A DNA stretch of 36,942 nt, from positions 1-36,942 of the forward strand of contig QCQK01000014.1 in the NCBI GenBank assembly GCA_003209565.1. The letters are read 5' to 3'. Both the position numbers and the translations under genes were made by a program. The notes under the pieces were generated by a model. The model was given only the letters and a program-made list of their open reading frames with translations, had not been told where the DNA came from and did no database searches. This DNA comes from Prochlorococcus sp. AG-449-J16 (GTDB taxonomy: Bacteria > Cyanobacteriota > Cyanobacteriia > PCC-6307 > Cyanobiaceae). Each line of letters starts with the position of its first letter. Position 1 is the stretch's first letter. Below, in pieces: positions 1 to 8,655 of the stretch.

Positions 1-444
1 TATGGAAGATTCCCTTACATCCCTACTTACTATTCTCTGTACCTTCTTTGTTATTATTCTCTTATTTTGCTTATTAATTTCCTTGCGTTCTATTAGCTCT
101 GCAATCTCTTTCACACTTGAAATAAGTCCCTTAGTAGCAATACAACTTGAAAGTCCAAAAAAAATTAACAATCCACCAATAAAATGATTTCTTGATTGCA
201 TATAACTGAGTTCTATCAATTTTCCTAAACCAAAACTCACTCCAATAGTCGATATAGCTATGATAAAACCTCCCCAAAACAATATATTTTTATTCTCTCC
301 AAAATTATTTATGAAGTAATCAGATATTTTTTTTATGTAAAAGCCTATTACTTGAACAGGATGGATAAAAAATCTTGGATCTCCGGTCAATAAATCAAAA
401 CCAATTGATCCAAGAAATATTAAAAATAAACTTATTTCAGCCAA
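1..444 (-). CDS. cbiB: CbiB/CobD adenosylcobinamide-phosphate synthase, N-terminal part (cut by window edge)
   Basis: Membrane protein of cobalamin synthesis that joins the aminopropanol arm to adenosylcobyric acid. The minus-strand frame is open from a TTG at 442-444 to the window edge, so about 148 N-terminal residues are visible and the C-terminus is missing. Near the start it reads [19 protein letters not shown], matching the family GDPxxxxHPVxxIG signature. A hydrophobic segment follows ([19 protein letters not shown]), then an EIAELIE helix and RIVSRDV, matching the family IVGRDT region. The first codons overlap the 3' end of ilvC, so translation is probably coupled to that gene. TTG is the only canonical start close to the family N-terminus. 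The identification rests on these motifs. Confidence 0.85.
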   Translation of the reverse strand, partial: MAEISLFLIFLGSIGFDLLTGDPRFFIHPVQVIGFYIKKISDYFINNFGENKNILFWGGFIIAISTIGVSFGLGKLIELSYMQSRNHFIGGLLIFFGLSSCIATKGLISSVKEIAELIERKEINKQNKRIITKKVQRIVSRDVRESSI

Positions 445-1421
445 CTGAACATCGAGCGAAGCCCTTTCCCTACTTTCTCAATTTCATGTTTTGAGTTCTC
501 TTCTCTTAATTTTGTCATTAAGGGTTTATTTTTATCGCATTCTTCCACAAAATTCTTAGCGAAAGTTCCATCTTGAATATCTTTTAGAATTTTCTGCATT
601 TCTTTCTTTGTGTCATTATTAATAAGTCTTTTACCACTTACATAATCTCCATATTCAGCAGTATTTGAAATGGAATCTCTCATTTGTGATAAGCCTCCTT
701 TTACCATTAAATCAACAATAAGTTTAACTTCATGTAAGCATTCGAAGTAAGCAAGTTCAGGCTGATATCCTGCCTCTACAAGAGTTTCGAAGCCTGACTT
801 GACTAGTTCTGATAATCCTCCGCATAAAACAGCTTGTTCGCCAAATAAATCAGTTTCTGTTTCTTCTTTGAAGTTTGTTTCAAGAATCCCAGCTCTTGTT
901 CCGCCAATCCCTTTAGCGTAAGCCATCGCTAATGATCTTGCACTTCCAGAAGAATCCTGCTCTACTGCAAACAATGCTGGAACTCCTTGCCCATTTTGAT
1001 ATTCCCAACGAACAGTGTGTCCAGGTCCTTTTGGAGCAATCATCACAACATCCACAAAACTAGGAGGTTTGATAAGTCCGAATCTTATATTGAAGCCATG
1101 AGCAAAGCTTAATATCTTTCCTTCTTTTAAGTTGGGCTCTATTTCTTTAAGGTAAACATCTTTCTGAAACTCATCCGGGAGGAGAATCATAATCCAGTCT
1201 GCTTTTTCACAAGCTTCAGAAACGCTAAATACTTCTAGACCATCGCTAATAGCTTTGCTTTCAGACTTGCTCCCTTTATATAATCCAACAATTACGTCCA
1301 TTCCACTATCTTTAAGGTTTAGGGCATGTGCATGACCTTGTGAACCATATCCAATAATCGCTATTGTTTTATTATTTAAAAGACTTAGATCTGCATCTGT
1401 GTCGTAAAAGAGTTGGGTCAT
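432..1421 (-). CDS. ilvC: Ketol-acid reductoisomerase
   Basis: Second enzyme of branched-chain amino acid synthesis: NADPH-dependent isomeroreduction of acetolactate or acetohydroxybutyrate to dihydroxy acids, Mg-dependent. At 329 aa it is a short class I enzyme. The N-terminal Rossmann domain carries [13 protein letters not shown] from residue 24. Catalytic and metal ligands are visible: His108 in SFAHGFNI, Asp191 and Glu195 in ETDLFGEQ, and Glu227 and Glu231 in the C-terminal knotted domain (FECLHE). The ATG start at 1421 fits the family N-terminus. The downstream cbiB frame overlaps its last codons. It is separated from clpP upstream by a 110-bp AT-rich gap that could hold its promoter. 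Confidence 0.97.
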   Translation of the reverse strand: MTQLFYDTDADLSLLNNKTIAIIGYGSQGHAHALNLKDSGMDVIVGLYKGSKSESKAISDGLEVFSVSEACEKADWIMILLPDEFQKDVYLKEIEPNLKEGKILSFAHGFNIRFGLIKPPSFVDVVMIAPKGPGHTVRWEYQNGQGVPALFAVEQDSSGSARSLAMAYAKGIGGTRAGILETNFKEETETDLFGEQAVLCGGLSELVKSGFETLVEAGYQPELAYFECLHEVKLIVDLMVKGGLSQMRDSISNTAEYGDYVSGKRLINNDTKKEMQKILKDIQDGTFAKNFVEECDKNKPLMTKLREENSKHEIEKVGKGLRSMFSWLK

Positions 1422-1531
1422 TAGTTGTAACTTCTTTGCATTTGATAATTTTTATTTTAGACATTAAGGTGTAAATAAACCAAAAAAATTATTAATTTAA
1501 AAATTAAAATTAAAATATTTATTTAGAAAAT

Positions 1532-2143
1532 TTAAGACTGATTTGCTTCGCTTGGATGTGTAATTACTCTATCGATTAGGCCATAATTTTTTGCTTCTTC
1601 CGCACTTAGAAAATAATCTCTATCAGTATCCTTTTCAATTTTCTCAAATGATTGGCCTGTCATATCTGCCATAGACATATTTAACATGTCTTTAATTCTT
1701 AAAATTTCCTTAGCTTCTATTTCAATATCACTTGCTTGACGTTGAGAAGTTCCTCCTAGAGGTTGATGAATCATTATTCTGCTATGAGGCAAAGCAACTC
1801 TTTTACCTTTTGTGCCAGCGGCCAATAGGAACGCTCCCATTGAGGCTGCTAGGCCTACGCAGATTGTTACTACATCACTTTTTACGTATTTAATAGTGTC
1901 ATATATAGCCAAGCCAGCAGTAACTGATCCTCCTGGACTGTTTATATATAGATAGATAGGTTTGGAATTATCATCAGAATCTAGATAAAGCATTTGCGCA
2001 ACAAGGCTATTAGCAATACCATCATTTACTTCCTGCCCAAGAAAAAGAATTCTTTCAACACCCAGTCTTGTATATATGTCAACCCATCTTTCGTATTGAC
2101 TTCCTGGAAGTCTGTAGGGCACGCTTGGAGTTCCTATTGGCAT
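1532..2143 (-). CDS. clpP: ATP-dependent Clp protease proteolytic subunit (active ClpP, probably ClpP3)
   Basis: Serine peptidase subunit of the Clp protease ring. At 203 aa the length is normal. The complete catalytic triad is visible: Ser101 in GLAASMGAF, His126 in MIHQPLGG, and Asp176 in [12 protein letters not shown]. The gene lies 24 bp downstream of clpR on the same strand, the arrangement known for the cyanobacterial clpR-clpP3 operon, whose products form a mixed ClpP3/ClpR core with ClpC as partner. Assignment to ClpP3 among cyanobacterial paralogues is inferred from this linkage. Confidence 0.95.
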   Translation of the reverse strand: MPIGTPSVPYRLPGSQYERWVDIYTRLGVERILFLGQEVNDGIANSLVAQMLYLDSDDNSKPIYLYINSPGGSVTAGLAIYDTIKYVKSDVVTICVGLAASMGAFLLAAGTKGKRVALPHSRIMIHQPLGGTSQRQASDIEIEAKEILRIKDMLNMSMADMTGQSFEKIEKDTDRDYFLSAEEAKNYGLIDRVITHPSEANQS

Positions 2144-2167
2144 GATTTTAAATTAGTTTTGTGAAGG

Positions 2168-2839
2168 TTAAATTTTATTTGGTAAATCTTTTTGACTTGT
2201 GAGTATTCTATCGATAACTCCATAATCTAGGGCTTCTTGGGGGTTGAGATAGCTCATCCTGTCAGAGTCTTTTGAAAGTTCTCCGATTGTCTTTCCTGTA
2301 TTACGAGATAGAATCTCCAGCATTGATTTTTTATTTTTTAAAACTTCCTCAGCTCTTATTTGGATATCGGTAGCTTGACCTCTTGCTCCGCTTATTGGTT
2401 GATGTAAAACAATAGAAGCATGTGGAAGAGCCGCCCTTTGTCCCTTAGTGCCAGATGAAAGGATAACTGCAGCAGTCCCCATTGCTTGTCCGATACAAAT
2501 TGTGTGTACTGGGGGCTTGATGTAGCTTATTGTATCGCAGATAGCGAAAGCTTCTGTTTCAAAACCAACAGCGTCACCAGTGTACCAACTTGTCCCTGTT
2601 GAATTGATATAGAAATAAATTGGTTTTTCTGGATCCTCAAATTCTAGATAAAGGAGTTGAGCAATGATTAGCTCAGTTACATCCATCCCTAGTTGTCTTT
2701 TCGCATCATCATCTGAAAATAATGGTAGTCCAAGATAAACTATTCGCTCTTTCAATAAAAGAGAGGGGAGATCAGGGGGAGGAGTCCTCATAACGGTGTT
2801 TTCGCCGTAATAAGGAGCAGATACAGTCATTTGTATCAC
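2168..2839 (-). CDS. clpR: ClpR, catalytically inactive ClpP paralogue
   Basis: ClpP-fold subunit of the mixed Clp core that should lack peptidase activity. Aligned by eye with the neighbouring ClpP, the nucleophile is Ala119 (IGQAMGTAA) and the catalytic Asp is Met195 (SDRMSYLNP), while His146 (VLHQPISG) is kept. An insert around residues 81-97 (TGTSWYTGDAVGFETEA) is typical of cyanobacterial ClpR and absent from ClpP. It is 223 aa and the first gene of the clpR-clpP pair. The ATG at 2839 is the chosen start; an internal ATG three codons later is also possible. Cyanobacteria and plastids are known to use such ClpR/ClpP hetero-rings. Confidence 0.93.
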   Translation of the reverse strand: MIQMTVSAPYYGENTVMRTPPPDLPSLLLKERIVYLGLPLFSDDDAKRQLGMDVTELIIAQLLYLEFEDPEKPIYFYINSTGTSWYTGDAVGFETEAFAICDTISYIKPPVHTICIGQAMGTAAVILSSGTKGQRAALPHASIVLHQPISGARGQATDIQIRAEEVLKNKKSMLEILSRNTGKTIGELSKDSDRMSYLNPQEALDYGVIDRILTSQKDLPNKI

Positions 2840-2871
2840 AAAAATTAATATTGTTTAGATTGTAGCTAGAT

Positions 2872-3981
2872 TTAGCCCTGTGTCGCTGGTGATTTAAAAG
2901 ATTTGTTTGACTCAGGATTATTTATTAGTTTTCCAAAGACCATTCTTCCAGTGGGAGTTTGCAATGCTCCTGTGATAACAATATCTAATCTGCTTCCCAC
3001 AAAATTCTTTGCTTCGTCAATAACAACCATTGTGCCATCATCTAAATATCCAATACCTTGCATTTTTTCTTTGCCCTCTCTCACTATTTTTATATTAAGC
3101 GATTCTCCTGGCTGTACTTCTGGCCTTAAAGCAATTACTAAATCACTCAAATTCATAACTTTTAATTCTTTAACTTCAGCAATCTGAGAAAGATTATAAT
3201 CAGCCGTAATTAAAGTCCCTGTCATATCCTCAGTAATTTTCAAGAGTTTTTCATCTACCCCATTACCTTCATACTTTGTTGGGTTTATTACGAGTCTTCT
3301 CCCATATAGATCTCTTAATTCTTTTAATAACTTGAGCCCTCTTCTGCCTTTAGACCTTTTTTCATTACTGCTTGAATCAGCTAGTGTTTGTAATTCATCA
3401 ATTACACTTTGAGCAACAATTAATTGACCTTCCAATAAGCCGCAACTTAATAGGGCATTGATTCTTCCATCAATAATTACGCTGGTATCCAGAATTTTTG
3501 GACTTGCAGCAGGGAGGATCCCTTCATTGACTAGATATGCATCAGTGTTATTTGGATTGAATAATCTCAATAATGTCCTTCCGTGGGTATCTGCCAATTT
3601 ATAACCAAGCACACCAAAGAAAATGTTGCTTAATATAGCTGCTAAGGGTTTTGCGAAAAAAACTTCTCTAGGGAAAGGAATTAATAGTATTGGAGCAAGT
3701 AGTAGATTCGCAACAAGTAATCCTAAAATTAATCCAACAGACCTACTTATTAGTAAGTCCGTTGGCATTGTTCTTATTTGATCAAGAAATGTCTTTCTAA
3801 GTTGAAGGAATACAAAACCAGCTGCTAATCCTACAAAAAAACCTATTATTGCTAAAACAATCCTAAAACCTTCTACATTAGATACCTGTTTAAGTATGTC
3901 CACTGGCAATAAATCAACACCAAGCCATCCTGAAGCAGCCCCAGACAACACAAATAAAATTAATACTAAGATATCTGTCAT
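2872..3981 (-). CDS. PIN/TRAM-domain membrane protein (YacL-like)
   Basis: A 369-aa protein with an N-terminal membrane part and a cytosolic nuclease-like part. About four hydrophobic segments fall at residues 3-25, 40-60, 82-103 and 112-130. A PIN domain follows, starting at LDTSVIIDGRI (acidic residues Asp165 and Asp171) and continuing to about residue 280 (TLITADYNLSQIAE). A TRAM-like RNA-binding domain is at about 290-350 (KEKMQGIGYLDDGTMVVIDEA). This is the architecture of the Bacillus YacL family. Its substrate is not known and PIN domains suggest RNase activity. It lies 32 bp upstream of clpR on the same strand, so it may be co-transcribed, and diverges from hemW. Confidence 0.85.
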   Translation of the reverse strand: MTDILVLILFVLSGAASGWLGVDLLPVDILKQVSNVEGFRIVLAIIGFFVGLAAGFVFLQLRKTFLDQIRTMPTDLLISRSVGLILGLLVANLLLAPILLIPFPREVFFAKPLAAILSNIFFGVLGYKLADTHGRTLLRLFNPNNTDAYLVNEGILPAASPKILDTSVIIDGRINALLSCGLLEGQLIVAQSVIDELQTLADSSSNEKRSKGRRGLKLLKELRDLYGRRLVINPTKYEGNGVDEKLLKITEDMTGTLITADYNLSQIAEVKELKVMNLSDLVIALRPEVQPGESLNIKIVREGKEKMQGIGYLDDGTMVVIDEAKNFVGSRLDIVITGALQTPTGRMVFGKLINNPESNKSFKSPATQG

Positions 3982-4077
3982 ATCTATAATCTACTAGGAT
4001 TTACTAATTGAGTAAATAAGGATTTAATTTTTTTCGATCCTAAATACTTTTTTGGAGCTTAAAAATGAATTTAGATT

Positions 4078-5301
4078 ATGAATAAGTTTCCAAGAAGTGC
4101 TTATGTGCACATTCCTTTTTGCCACAGAAGGTGTTTTTATTGTGATTTTGCAGTCATACCGCTAGGAAACAAAGTTGAAACTTTACAAGGTTATGGAAGC
4201 AAAACTGTTAAAGAGTATTTGCACTTTTTACATAAAGAAATATTGTCAATTAAGCATAAATCACCTCTTTCTACAATTTATATAGGAGGCGGTACACCAT
4301 CAATTTTGGATCCTCAACAAATTAGAGAGTTAATTGATCTTTTTAAAGAGAATTATGGAGTTGACTATGGTGCTGAAATCACTATGGAGGTTGACCCTGC
4401 TAGCTTTGATATAGATGATCTTTATGGATTCATAAATGCTGGTATAAATAGATTTAGTCTTGGAGTTCAAAGCTTTAATAACCAGATACTTCAAAAGTCG
4501 GGAAGGCGGCATTCAAAAGAAGATGCTGAAAAATCTTGTTTATGGTTAAAGAGAGAATATGATTCTGGGTTAATACAAAGCTGGAGCTTAGATTTAATTC
4601 AAAACTTGCCACTTAGTGGATTTAAAGAATGGCAAGGTGACCTAAAAAAAGCAATATCATTTTCACCACCACATATATCTATTTACGATTTAAATATTGA
4701 AAATGGCACTGTTTTTAAAAAATTAATTAATTTAGGAAAATTAAATCTTCCGAATGATGAAGAAGCTTTTAGGAATAGTGAATTAACACATTTAATTTTA
4801 AAAAACTCAGGTTACTCAAGATATGAAATCTCAAACTATTGTCTCCCGCGGCATCAATCGAGACATAATAGAGTCTATTGGGGTGGTTTTGGTTGGTGGA
4901 GTTTTGGTCAAGGTTCTACTAGTTCACCTTGGGGAGAAAAGTTAACTAGACCAAGAGTTAGTAAAGAATATAAAGAATGGGTAAATAGACAATATCAACT
5001 TAATTTAGATTCATCCTTAATTAATAAGGATTTTATATACAAAGAACTTGATGAAAAAATAATGTTGGGATTGAGACTCAAAGAGGGTATAGATATCAAT
5101 AAAGTGTTTAAAGAGCAAAACTGGGACAACAAAAAATTTGAAAGCAACTTTAGTAAATTGCTTCAAGAATGGGAAAGATTTCTTGAAAGTGAATTATTAG
5201 TAAGAAAGGGGGACAGATTCTTTTTAAGTGATCCTAAGGGAATGGAACTAAGCAATCAAGTTATTATTTCCATGTTTAAGTGGTGGGATGAGATTAATTA
5301 A
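4078..5301 (+). CDS. hemW: HemW-like radical SAM protein (coproporphyrinogen oxidase-like)
   Basis: Radical SAM protein of the HemN/HemW family, 407 aa. The N-terminus has YVHIPFCHRRCFYCDF, giving the CxxxCxxC cluster Cys15/Cys19/Cys22. It also has IYIGGGTPSIL (SAM-binding GGGTP), EVDPASF, RFSLGVQSF and a C-terminal HemN-like domain (KIMLGLRLKEGIDI). HemW lacks the extra N-terminal residues of true HemN and acts as a heme chaperone in studied bacteria; older annotations call it oxygen-independent coproporphyrinogen III oxidase. The immediate CxxxCxxC at the N-terminus argues for HemW. The ATG at 4078 starts just before the conserved motif. Its end overlaps the convergent panB by 8 bp. Confidence 0.9.
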   Translation: MNKFPRSAYVHIPFCHRRCFYCDFAVIPLGNKVETLQGYGSKTVKEYLHFLHKEILSIKHKSPLSTIYIGGGTPSILDPQQIRELIDLFKENYGVDYGAEITMEVDPASFDIDDLYGFINAGINRFSLGVQSFNNQILQKSGRRHSKEDAEKSCLWLKREYDSGLIQSWSLDLIQNLPLSGFKEWQGDLKKAISFSPPHISIYDLNIENGTVFKKLINLGKLNLPNDEEAFRNSELTHLILKNSGYSRYEISNYCLPRHQSRHNRVYWGGFGWWSFGQGSTSSPWGEKLTRPRVSKEYKEWVNRQYQLNLDSSLINKDFIYKELDEKIMLGLRLKEGIDINKVFKEQNWDNKKFESNFSKLLQEWERFLESELLVRKGDRFFLSDPKGMELSNQVIISMFKWWDEIN

Positions 5302-6067
5302 GCCTTTCAGAGTCTACCCATTCTTTTAGTTTATCTTTAAACAATTTCTTCCCTTGAATAATCGGCTGGCAAAATGGTGGTTGATCATCATTGAGGCCTA
5401 ACAAATCTGCAGTAACTCTTACTTGCCCATCACAATAATTACCTGCGCCGATACCTATTATGGGAATTGTTAAGGTATTTTGTATCTCTTTTGCAAGCAA
5501 ATCAGGAATATGTTCAAGCACTATTGAAAAACATCCTAATTTTTCGAGAATTGAAGCCTCTTTTTTGATTTTTGCTTGGCTTTCTAAGCTTTCTCCTTGT
5601 TTTTTTAATCCAAGATTTAGATAGCTTTGTGGTGTGAGACCTATATGACCCATAACAGGGATTCCCATTCTTATTAATCTAGAAATAACCTTTTGTATTT
5701 CTGGTTCAGCTCCTTCTACCTTTACAGCACTTGCATTAGTCCTCTGAATGATTTGCCCTGCATACTCAACAGCTTTATCTTCACCACATTGGTAAGTCAG
5801 AAAAGGCATATCTGAAACTATCAAAGGTTGTTCTTCAATTTTCTTTTTAAATCCTCTCGAAACAGCATTAGTGTGATAAATAATGTTTTCTAAAGTTAAT
5901 GGCAATGTAGATTTGTATCCTAAACAAACCATAGCTAGGGAATCTCCTACCAAGACGAGATCAACATTAGCTTGCTCTGCAATGGATCCAGATATAGAGT
6001 CCCATGCAGTCAGTGCAATAATTTTTTGAGATTTTTTTTTATACTTAACTAGGTCTGAAGGTAACAT
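5294..6067 (-). CDS. panB: 3-methyl-2-oxobutanoate hydroxymethyltransferase
   Basis: First committed enzyme of pantothenate (CoA) synthesis: transfers a hydroxymethyl group from methylene-tetrahydrofolate to ketoisovalerate. At 257 aa it is normal length. Family motifs are visible: ALTAWDSISGSIAEQANVD, LVGDSLAMVCLGY (metal-binding Asp), VSDMPFLTYQ, VKVEGAE, GIPVMGHIGLTPQS, LEHIP and IGIGAGNYCDGQV. Its ATG is at 6067 and its end overlaps convergent hemW by 8 bp. It transcribes away from the SRP RNA gene, so the 47 bp between them must hold both promoters. Confidence 0.96.
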   Translation of the reverse strand: MLPSDLVKYKKKSQKIIALTAWDSISGSIAEQANVDLVLVGDSLAMVCLGYKSTLPLTLENIIYHTNAVSRGFKKKIEEQPLIVSDMPFLTYQCGEDKAVEYAGQIIQRTNASAVKVEGAEPEIQKVISRLIRMGIPVMGHIGLTPQSYLNLGLKKQGESLESQAKIKKEASILEKLGCFSIVLEHIPDLLAKEIQNTLTIPIIGIGAGNYCDGQVRVTADLLGLNDDQPPFCQPIIQGKKLFKDKLKEWVDSERLN

Positions 6068-6102
6068 AATAAATTTATGTATCTTTTTTAATCAAGAATT
6101 GC

Positions 6103-6108
6103 TAGTAT
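6103..6108 (+). promoter_or_regulatory. Candidate -10 element of the SRP RNA gene
   Basis: TAGTAT lies 6 nt before the inferred 5' end of the RNA at 6115, the expected distance from a -10 box. No good -35 match is seen. Inferred from position only. Confidence 0.4.
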
Positions 6109-6114
6109 TATTTT

Positions 6115-6208
6115 GACTCGGCCTTTCGCGGTTTTAACGCCTAAACCTGGTCAGGACCGGAAGGTAGCAGCCACAAGGGATGCTTGAGGCAGGCGAGATA
6201 ACCGGGTC
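6115..6208 (+). ncRNA. ffs: Signal recognition particle RNA, small bacterial (4.5S) type
   Basis: RNA core of the SRP that binds Ffh and targets ribosomes making membrane proteins. The conserved domain IV is recognisable: GGTCAGGACCGGAAGGTAGC, with the GGAA tetraloop and the asymmetric AGCAGCC side. Terminal segments GACTCGG (6115-6121) and CCGGGTC pair as a closing stem, which sets the ends. About 94 nt long, close to other small bacterial SRP RNAs. It sits between panB and the 3' end of ftsZ. Its protein partner Ffh is encoded at 32778-34211 in this window. Exact ends are approximate by a few bases. Confidence 0.93.
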
Positions 6209-6223
6209 ACTCTATTTTACCTT

Positions 6224-7339
6224 TTAACCTATATCTTTTTTATTTTGTCTTAATCTCAGAAACTCAGGGATGCTAGCTCCGGATTCTTTATTGTCCGAAA
6301 AATTATATAAGGGTTGATTTGATAATCTGTTTTTTATTCTTTGTTGGTTTAATGGTTGATTTGTTTCAAATCCTGTAGCGATCACAGTAACTTGTATTTC
6401 TCCCTCCATTGCTTCATCGACCACTGCACCAACAATAATATTTGCTTCTTGATCAACAACATCATAGATAATTTCAGATGCAGAGGTCATATCCTCTAAA
6501 GTCATGTCTTTACCACCGGTAATATTTATAACGCAGCCTTTAGCTCCATCAATTCTAGCCGCCTCTAGTAAAGGACTATTCATCGCTGCTTGTGCTGCCT
6601 CTAATGCTCTCGATCTTCCTGAACCAATACCAATTCCAAGGAGGGCTGTTCCCGCTTCTGTCATAACCGACCTTACATCTGCGAAATCAACATTTACTAA
6701 TCCTGGGCAAGTAATTATGTCACTTATTCCTTTGACTCCCATCCTTAGAACATCATCAGCATTCCTAAATGCTTCTTGGAGAGGAGCGCCTGCAATTACA
6801 TCTTTTAATCGATCATTTGGAATGACTATAAGAGTATCTACATTTTCAGCTAGTCTTGCGATTCCTTCCTCTGCTTGACGCATTCTCCTTTTCCCTTCAA
6901 AAGAAAATGGTTTGGTTACTATTCCTACCGTTAAAGCACCGCTTTGTTTCGCTACTTCTGCTACTACCGGAGCTGCTCCTGTACCAGTTCCACCTCCCAT
7001 TCCAGCGGCTATAAAAACTAGATCAGATCCCTCCAAAGCTTGTTGGAGTTCGTCTCTAGATTCTTCGGCAGCTTTTTGTCCAATACTTGGATTACCTCCT
7101 GCACCTAGACCTCTAGTTAGGTTTTGTCCTAGTTGAACTCTACGTTCTGCAGAAGATTGTAATAGTGCTTGTGCATCAGTGTTTAGGACTCGAAATGATA
7201 CACCCTCTAAATCACTATTTATCATTCTGTTAACTGCGTTACTCCCACCTCCACCTACACCAATAACTTCTATTTTGGCGTTTTGACTGGGGAGGATTTC
7301 TCTCGATTGATCAAAGTTTGGATTGTTACCGAAGCTCAT
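6224..7339 (-). CDS. ftsZ: Cell division protein FtsZ
   Basis: Tubulin-like GTPase that forms the division ring. The 371 aa contain [15 protein letters not shown], the tubulin signature GGGTGTG at 115-121, the [13 protein letters not shown] region, the synergy T7 loop [11 protein letters not shown], and a C-terminal peptide [10 protein letters not shown] matching the conserved IPxFL tail that binds partner proteins. The linker before that tail is short. It lies downstream of ftsQ with a 179-bp gap, so it probably has its own promoter. Its 3' end faces the SRP RNA gene, only 15 bp away. Confidence 0.98.
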   Translation of the reverse strand: MSFGNNPNFDQSREILPSQNAKIEVIGVGGGGSNAVNRMINSDLEGVSFRVLNTDAQALLQSSAERRVQLGQNLTRGLGAGGNPSIGQKAAEESRDELQQALEGSDLVFIAAGMGGGTGTGAAPVVAEVAKQSGALTVGIVTKPFSFEGKRRMRQAEEGIARLAENVDTLIVIPNDRLKDVIAGAPLQEAFRNADDVLRMGVKGISDIITCPGLVNVDFADVRSVMTEAGTALLGIGIGSGRSRALEAAQAAMNSPLLEAARIDGAKGCVINITGGKDMTLEDMTSASEIIYDVVDQEANIIVGAVVDEAMEGEIQVTVIATGFETNQPLNQQRIKNRLSNQPLYNFSDNKESGASIPEFLRLRQNKKDIG

Positions 7340-7518
7340 CTCTTAATAGGGAACTAATACTAGTATTGGGTGCATTATGAACTTACTAAGCTCATCTGTA
7401 GGAATTTGTTGAGGAAAATCCTTAAAATATTTATTTTCTAAATATTCTGTTTTAAATGCTTAACCCCCATCAACACTACAATAATTAAAAAAAATTATTT
7501 AAAATTAATTTCCAAATA

Positions 7519-8238
7519 TTAGGGTTTGAACACTTTTATTTTTGGTTTATTTGGGTCTGTTAGATCAATATTATCTATTTGATCAGAAAAATTATTTTTC
7601 TTAAATTCAATTTTTAGTTTATTGATTATTTGTAATTGATAGTTGATGAAATTTGGATTAAATCCAAGAAAAATTGTTTTTAAATCTTTTTCCTCAACAG
7701 TTACAAACCCATTAGGCGAAAATGTTATTTTAACTAACTCAAATTCATAATTCTCTTGGGCAACTAAAATTTCAGATACTATTTTTTTAAATTTTTCCTT
7801 CCATCCAAAAACTTTTATGGATAATTCGTCAAGATTTTTTTCGTCTACATTTTTTCTATCAATAAAAATTCCATCTATATCAATAAAGCCTAATATTTTC
7901 TCGTCATTTAATATTTTTTCGGCGTAAGCAATTGGGGTTCTTGTATTAATTTTGACTTTCAAACCAAAAGGAAATAATTCTCTGTTAACGGAAACATTCT
8001 TGAGGGATAAATTTTCTTTTAACTCATTTTCTAAAAAATAAGTATTAATTAAAATTAAACGGATTGGGAATTTTAAAGATGAATTTTTTACAACATCATT
8101 CTGCGAAAATAATTCACTTCCAGAAATTTTAATGTCCTGAATATTTACCTTTTTTAATGTTTTTAATGTTAGTAAGCTTGTTGAAAATAAAATTAGAAAT
8201 AAAAAGCTCCTTTTGTAAATCTTTTTCTCGTTTTTCAC
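7519..8238 (-). CDS. ftsQ: FtsQ-type cell division protein (POTRA domain)
   Basis: Bitopic division protein linking early and late divisome components. The 239 aa begin with a short basic cytoplasmic tail, one membrane segment (FLFLILFSTSLLTL), then a POTRA domain starting VNIQDIKISGSELFSQNDV and a FtsQ/DivIB beta domain with LFPFGLKVKINTRTPIAYA. The GTG start at 8236-8238 overlaps the stop of the upstream small gene as GTGA, suggesting translational coupling. The sequence is AT-rich and divergent, but position between ddl and ftsZ supports the call. Confidence 0.85.
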   Translation of the reverse strand: MKNEKKIYKRSFLFLILFSTSLLTLKTLKKVNIQDIKISGSELFSQNDVVKNSSLKFPIRLILINTYFLENELKENLSLKNVSVNRELFPFGLKVKINTRTPIAYAEKILNDEKILGFIDIDGIFIDRKNVDEKNLDELSIKVFGWKEKFKKIVSEILVAQENYEFELVKITFSPNGFVTVEEKDLKTIFLGFNPNFINYQLQIINKLKIEFKKNNFSDQIDNIDLTDPNKPKIKVFKP

Positions 8239-8645
8239 AAATCACATCGAGCTTTTTGCATCAATTGCTCCATCCATTCTCTTGCCTGCTCTGCATCTGA
8301 AAATGGTACATCCATCTCTTTCCCATCTCCAACTAATCTCAATCTGCATTTTCCTTGGGATTCATTTGTGAGGGGAGCTTCTCCAGACGTCAGAGCCATT
8401 AATTCAACCAACTCTAATTTCTTGATTGTGAAACTATCTTTTTCTTCAAATGTGCCAGCTTCAAATGCGCTCCACTTTAATTCCCCATCTTTTAAGGACG
8501 CAGCACCTGAACTATCTAACTTACAAAGTTCAGAACCATTGGCCCAGCTCCTAAAAAGATTTTGCCTTCTTCTTTCTAACCATCCCAGTGCAGTTAATAA
8601 ACTGAAAATAAAAAGTAATGGTAACCAAAGAAGTCCATGCAACAT
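8235..8645 (-). CDS. Conserved-looking small membrane-anchored protein between ddl and ftsQ
   Basis: 136 aa, function not recognised. It begins with a hydrophobic N-terminal segment (LLWLPLLFIFSLLTALGWL), followed by basic ERRRQNLFRSW, then a soluble domain predicted mostly beta with a final helix (DAEQAREWMEQLMQKA). This pattern of strands plus a C-terminal helix resembles a PH-like fold, but I cannot confirm that. It starts 10 bp downstream of ddl and overlaps ftsQ by 4 bp. The position suggests a role near the envelope or divisome. It appears less AT-biased in coding than ftsQ. Confidence 0.75.
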   Translation of the reverse strand: MLHGLLWLPLLFIFSLLTALGWLERRRQNLFRSWANGSELCKLDSSGAASLKDGELKWSAFEAGTFEEKDSFTIKKLELVELMALTSGEAPLTNESQGKCRLRLVGDGKEMDVPFSDAEQAREWMEQLMQKARCDL

Positions 8646-8655
8646 TTGATTTAAA

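Noticed and set aside
2..187. Plus-strand hydrophobic frame at the window start
   Set aside because: The opposite strand encodes the CbiB motifs, so this frame is its shadow.
6504..7136. Long plus-strand frames opposite ftsZ
   Set aside because: They are antisense shadows of the conserved ftsZ codons, with no family motif.
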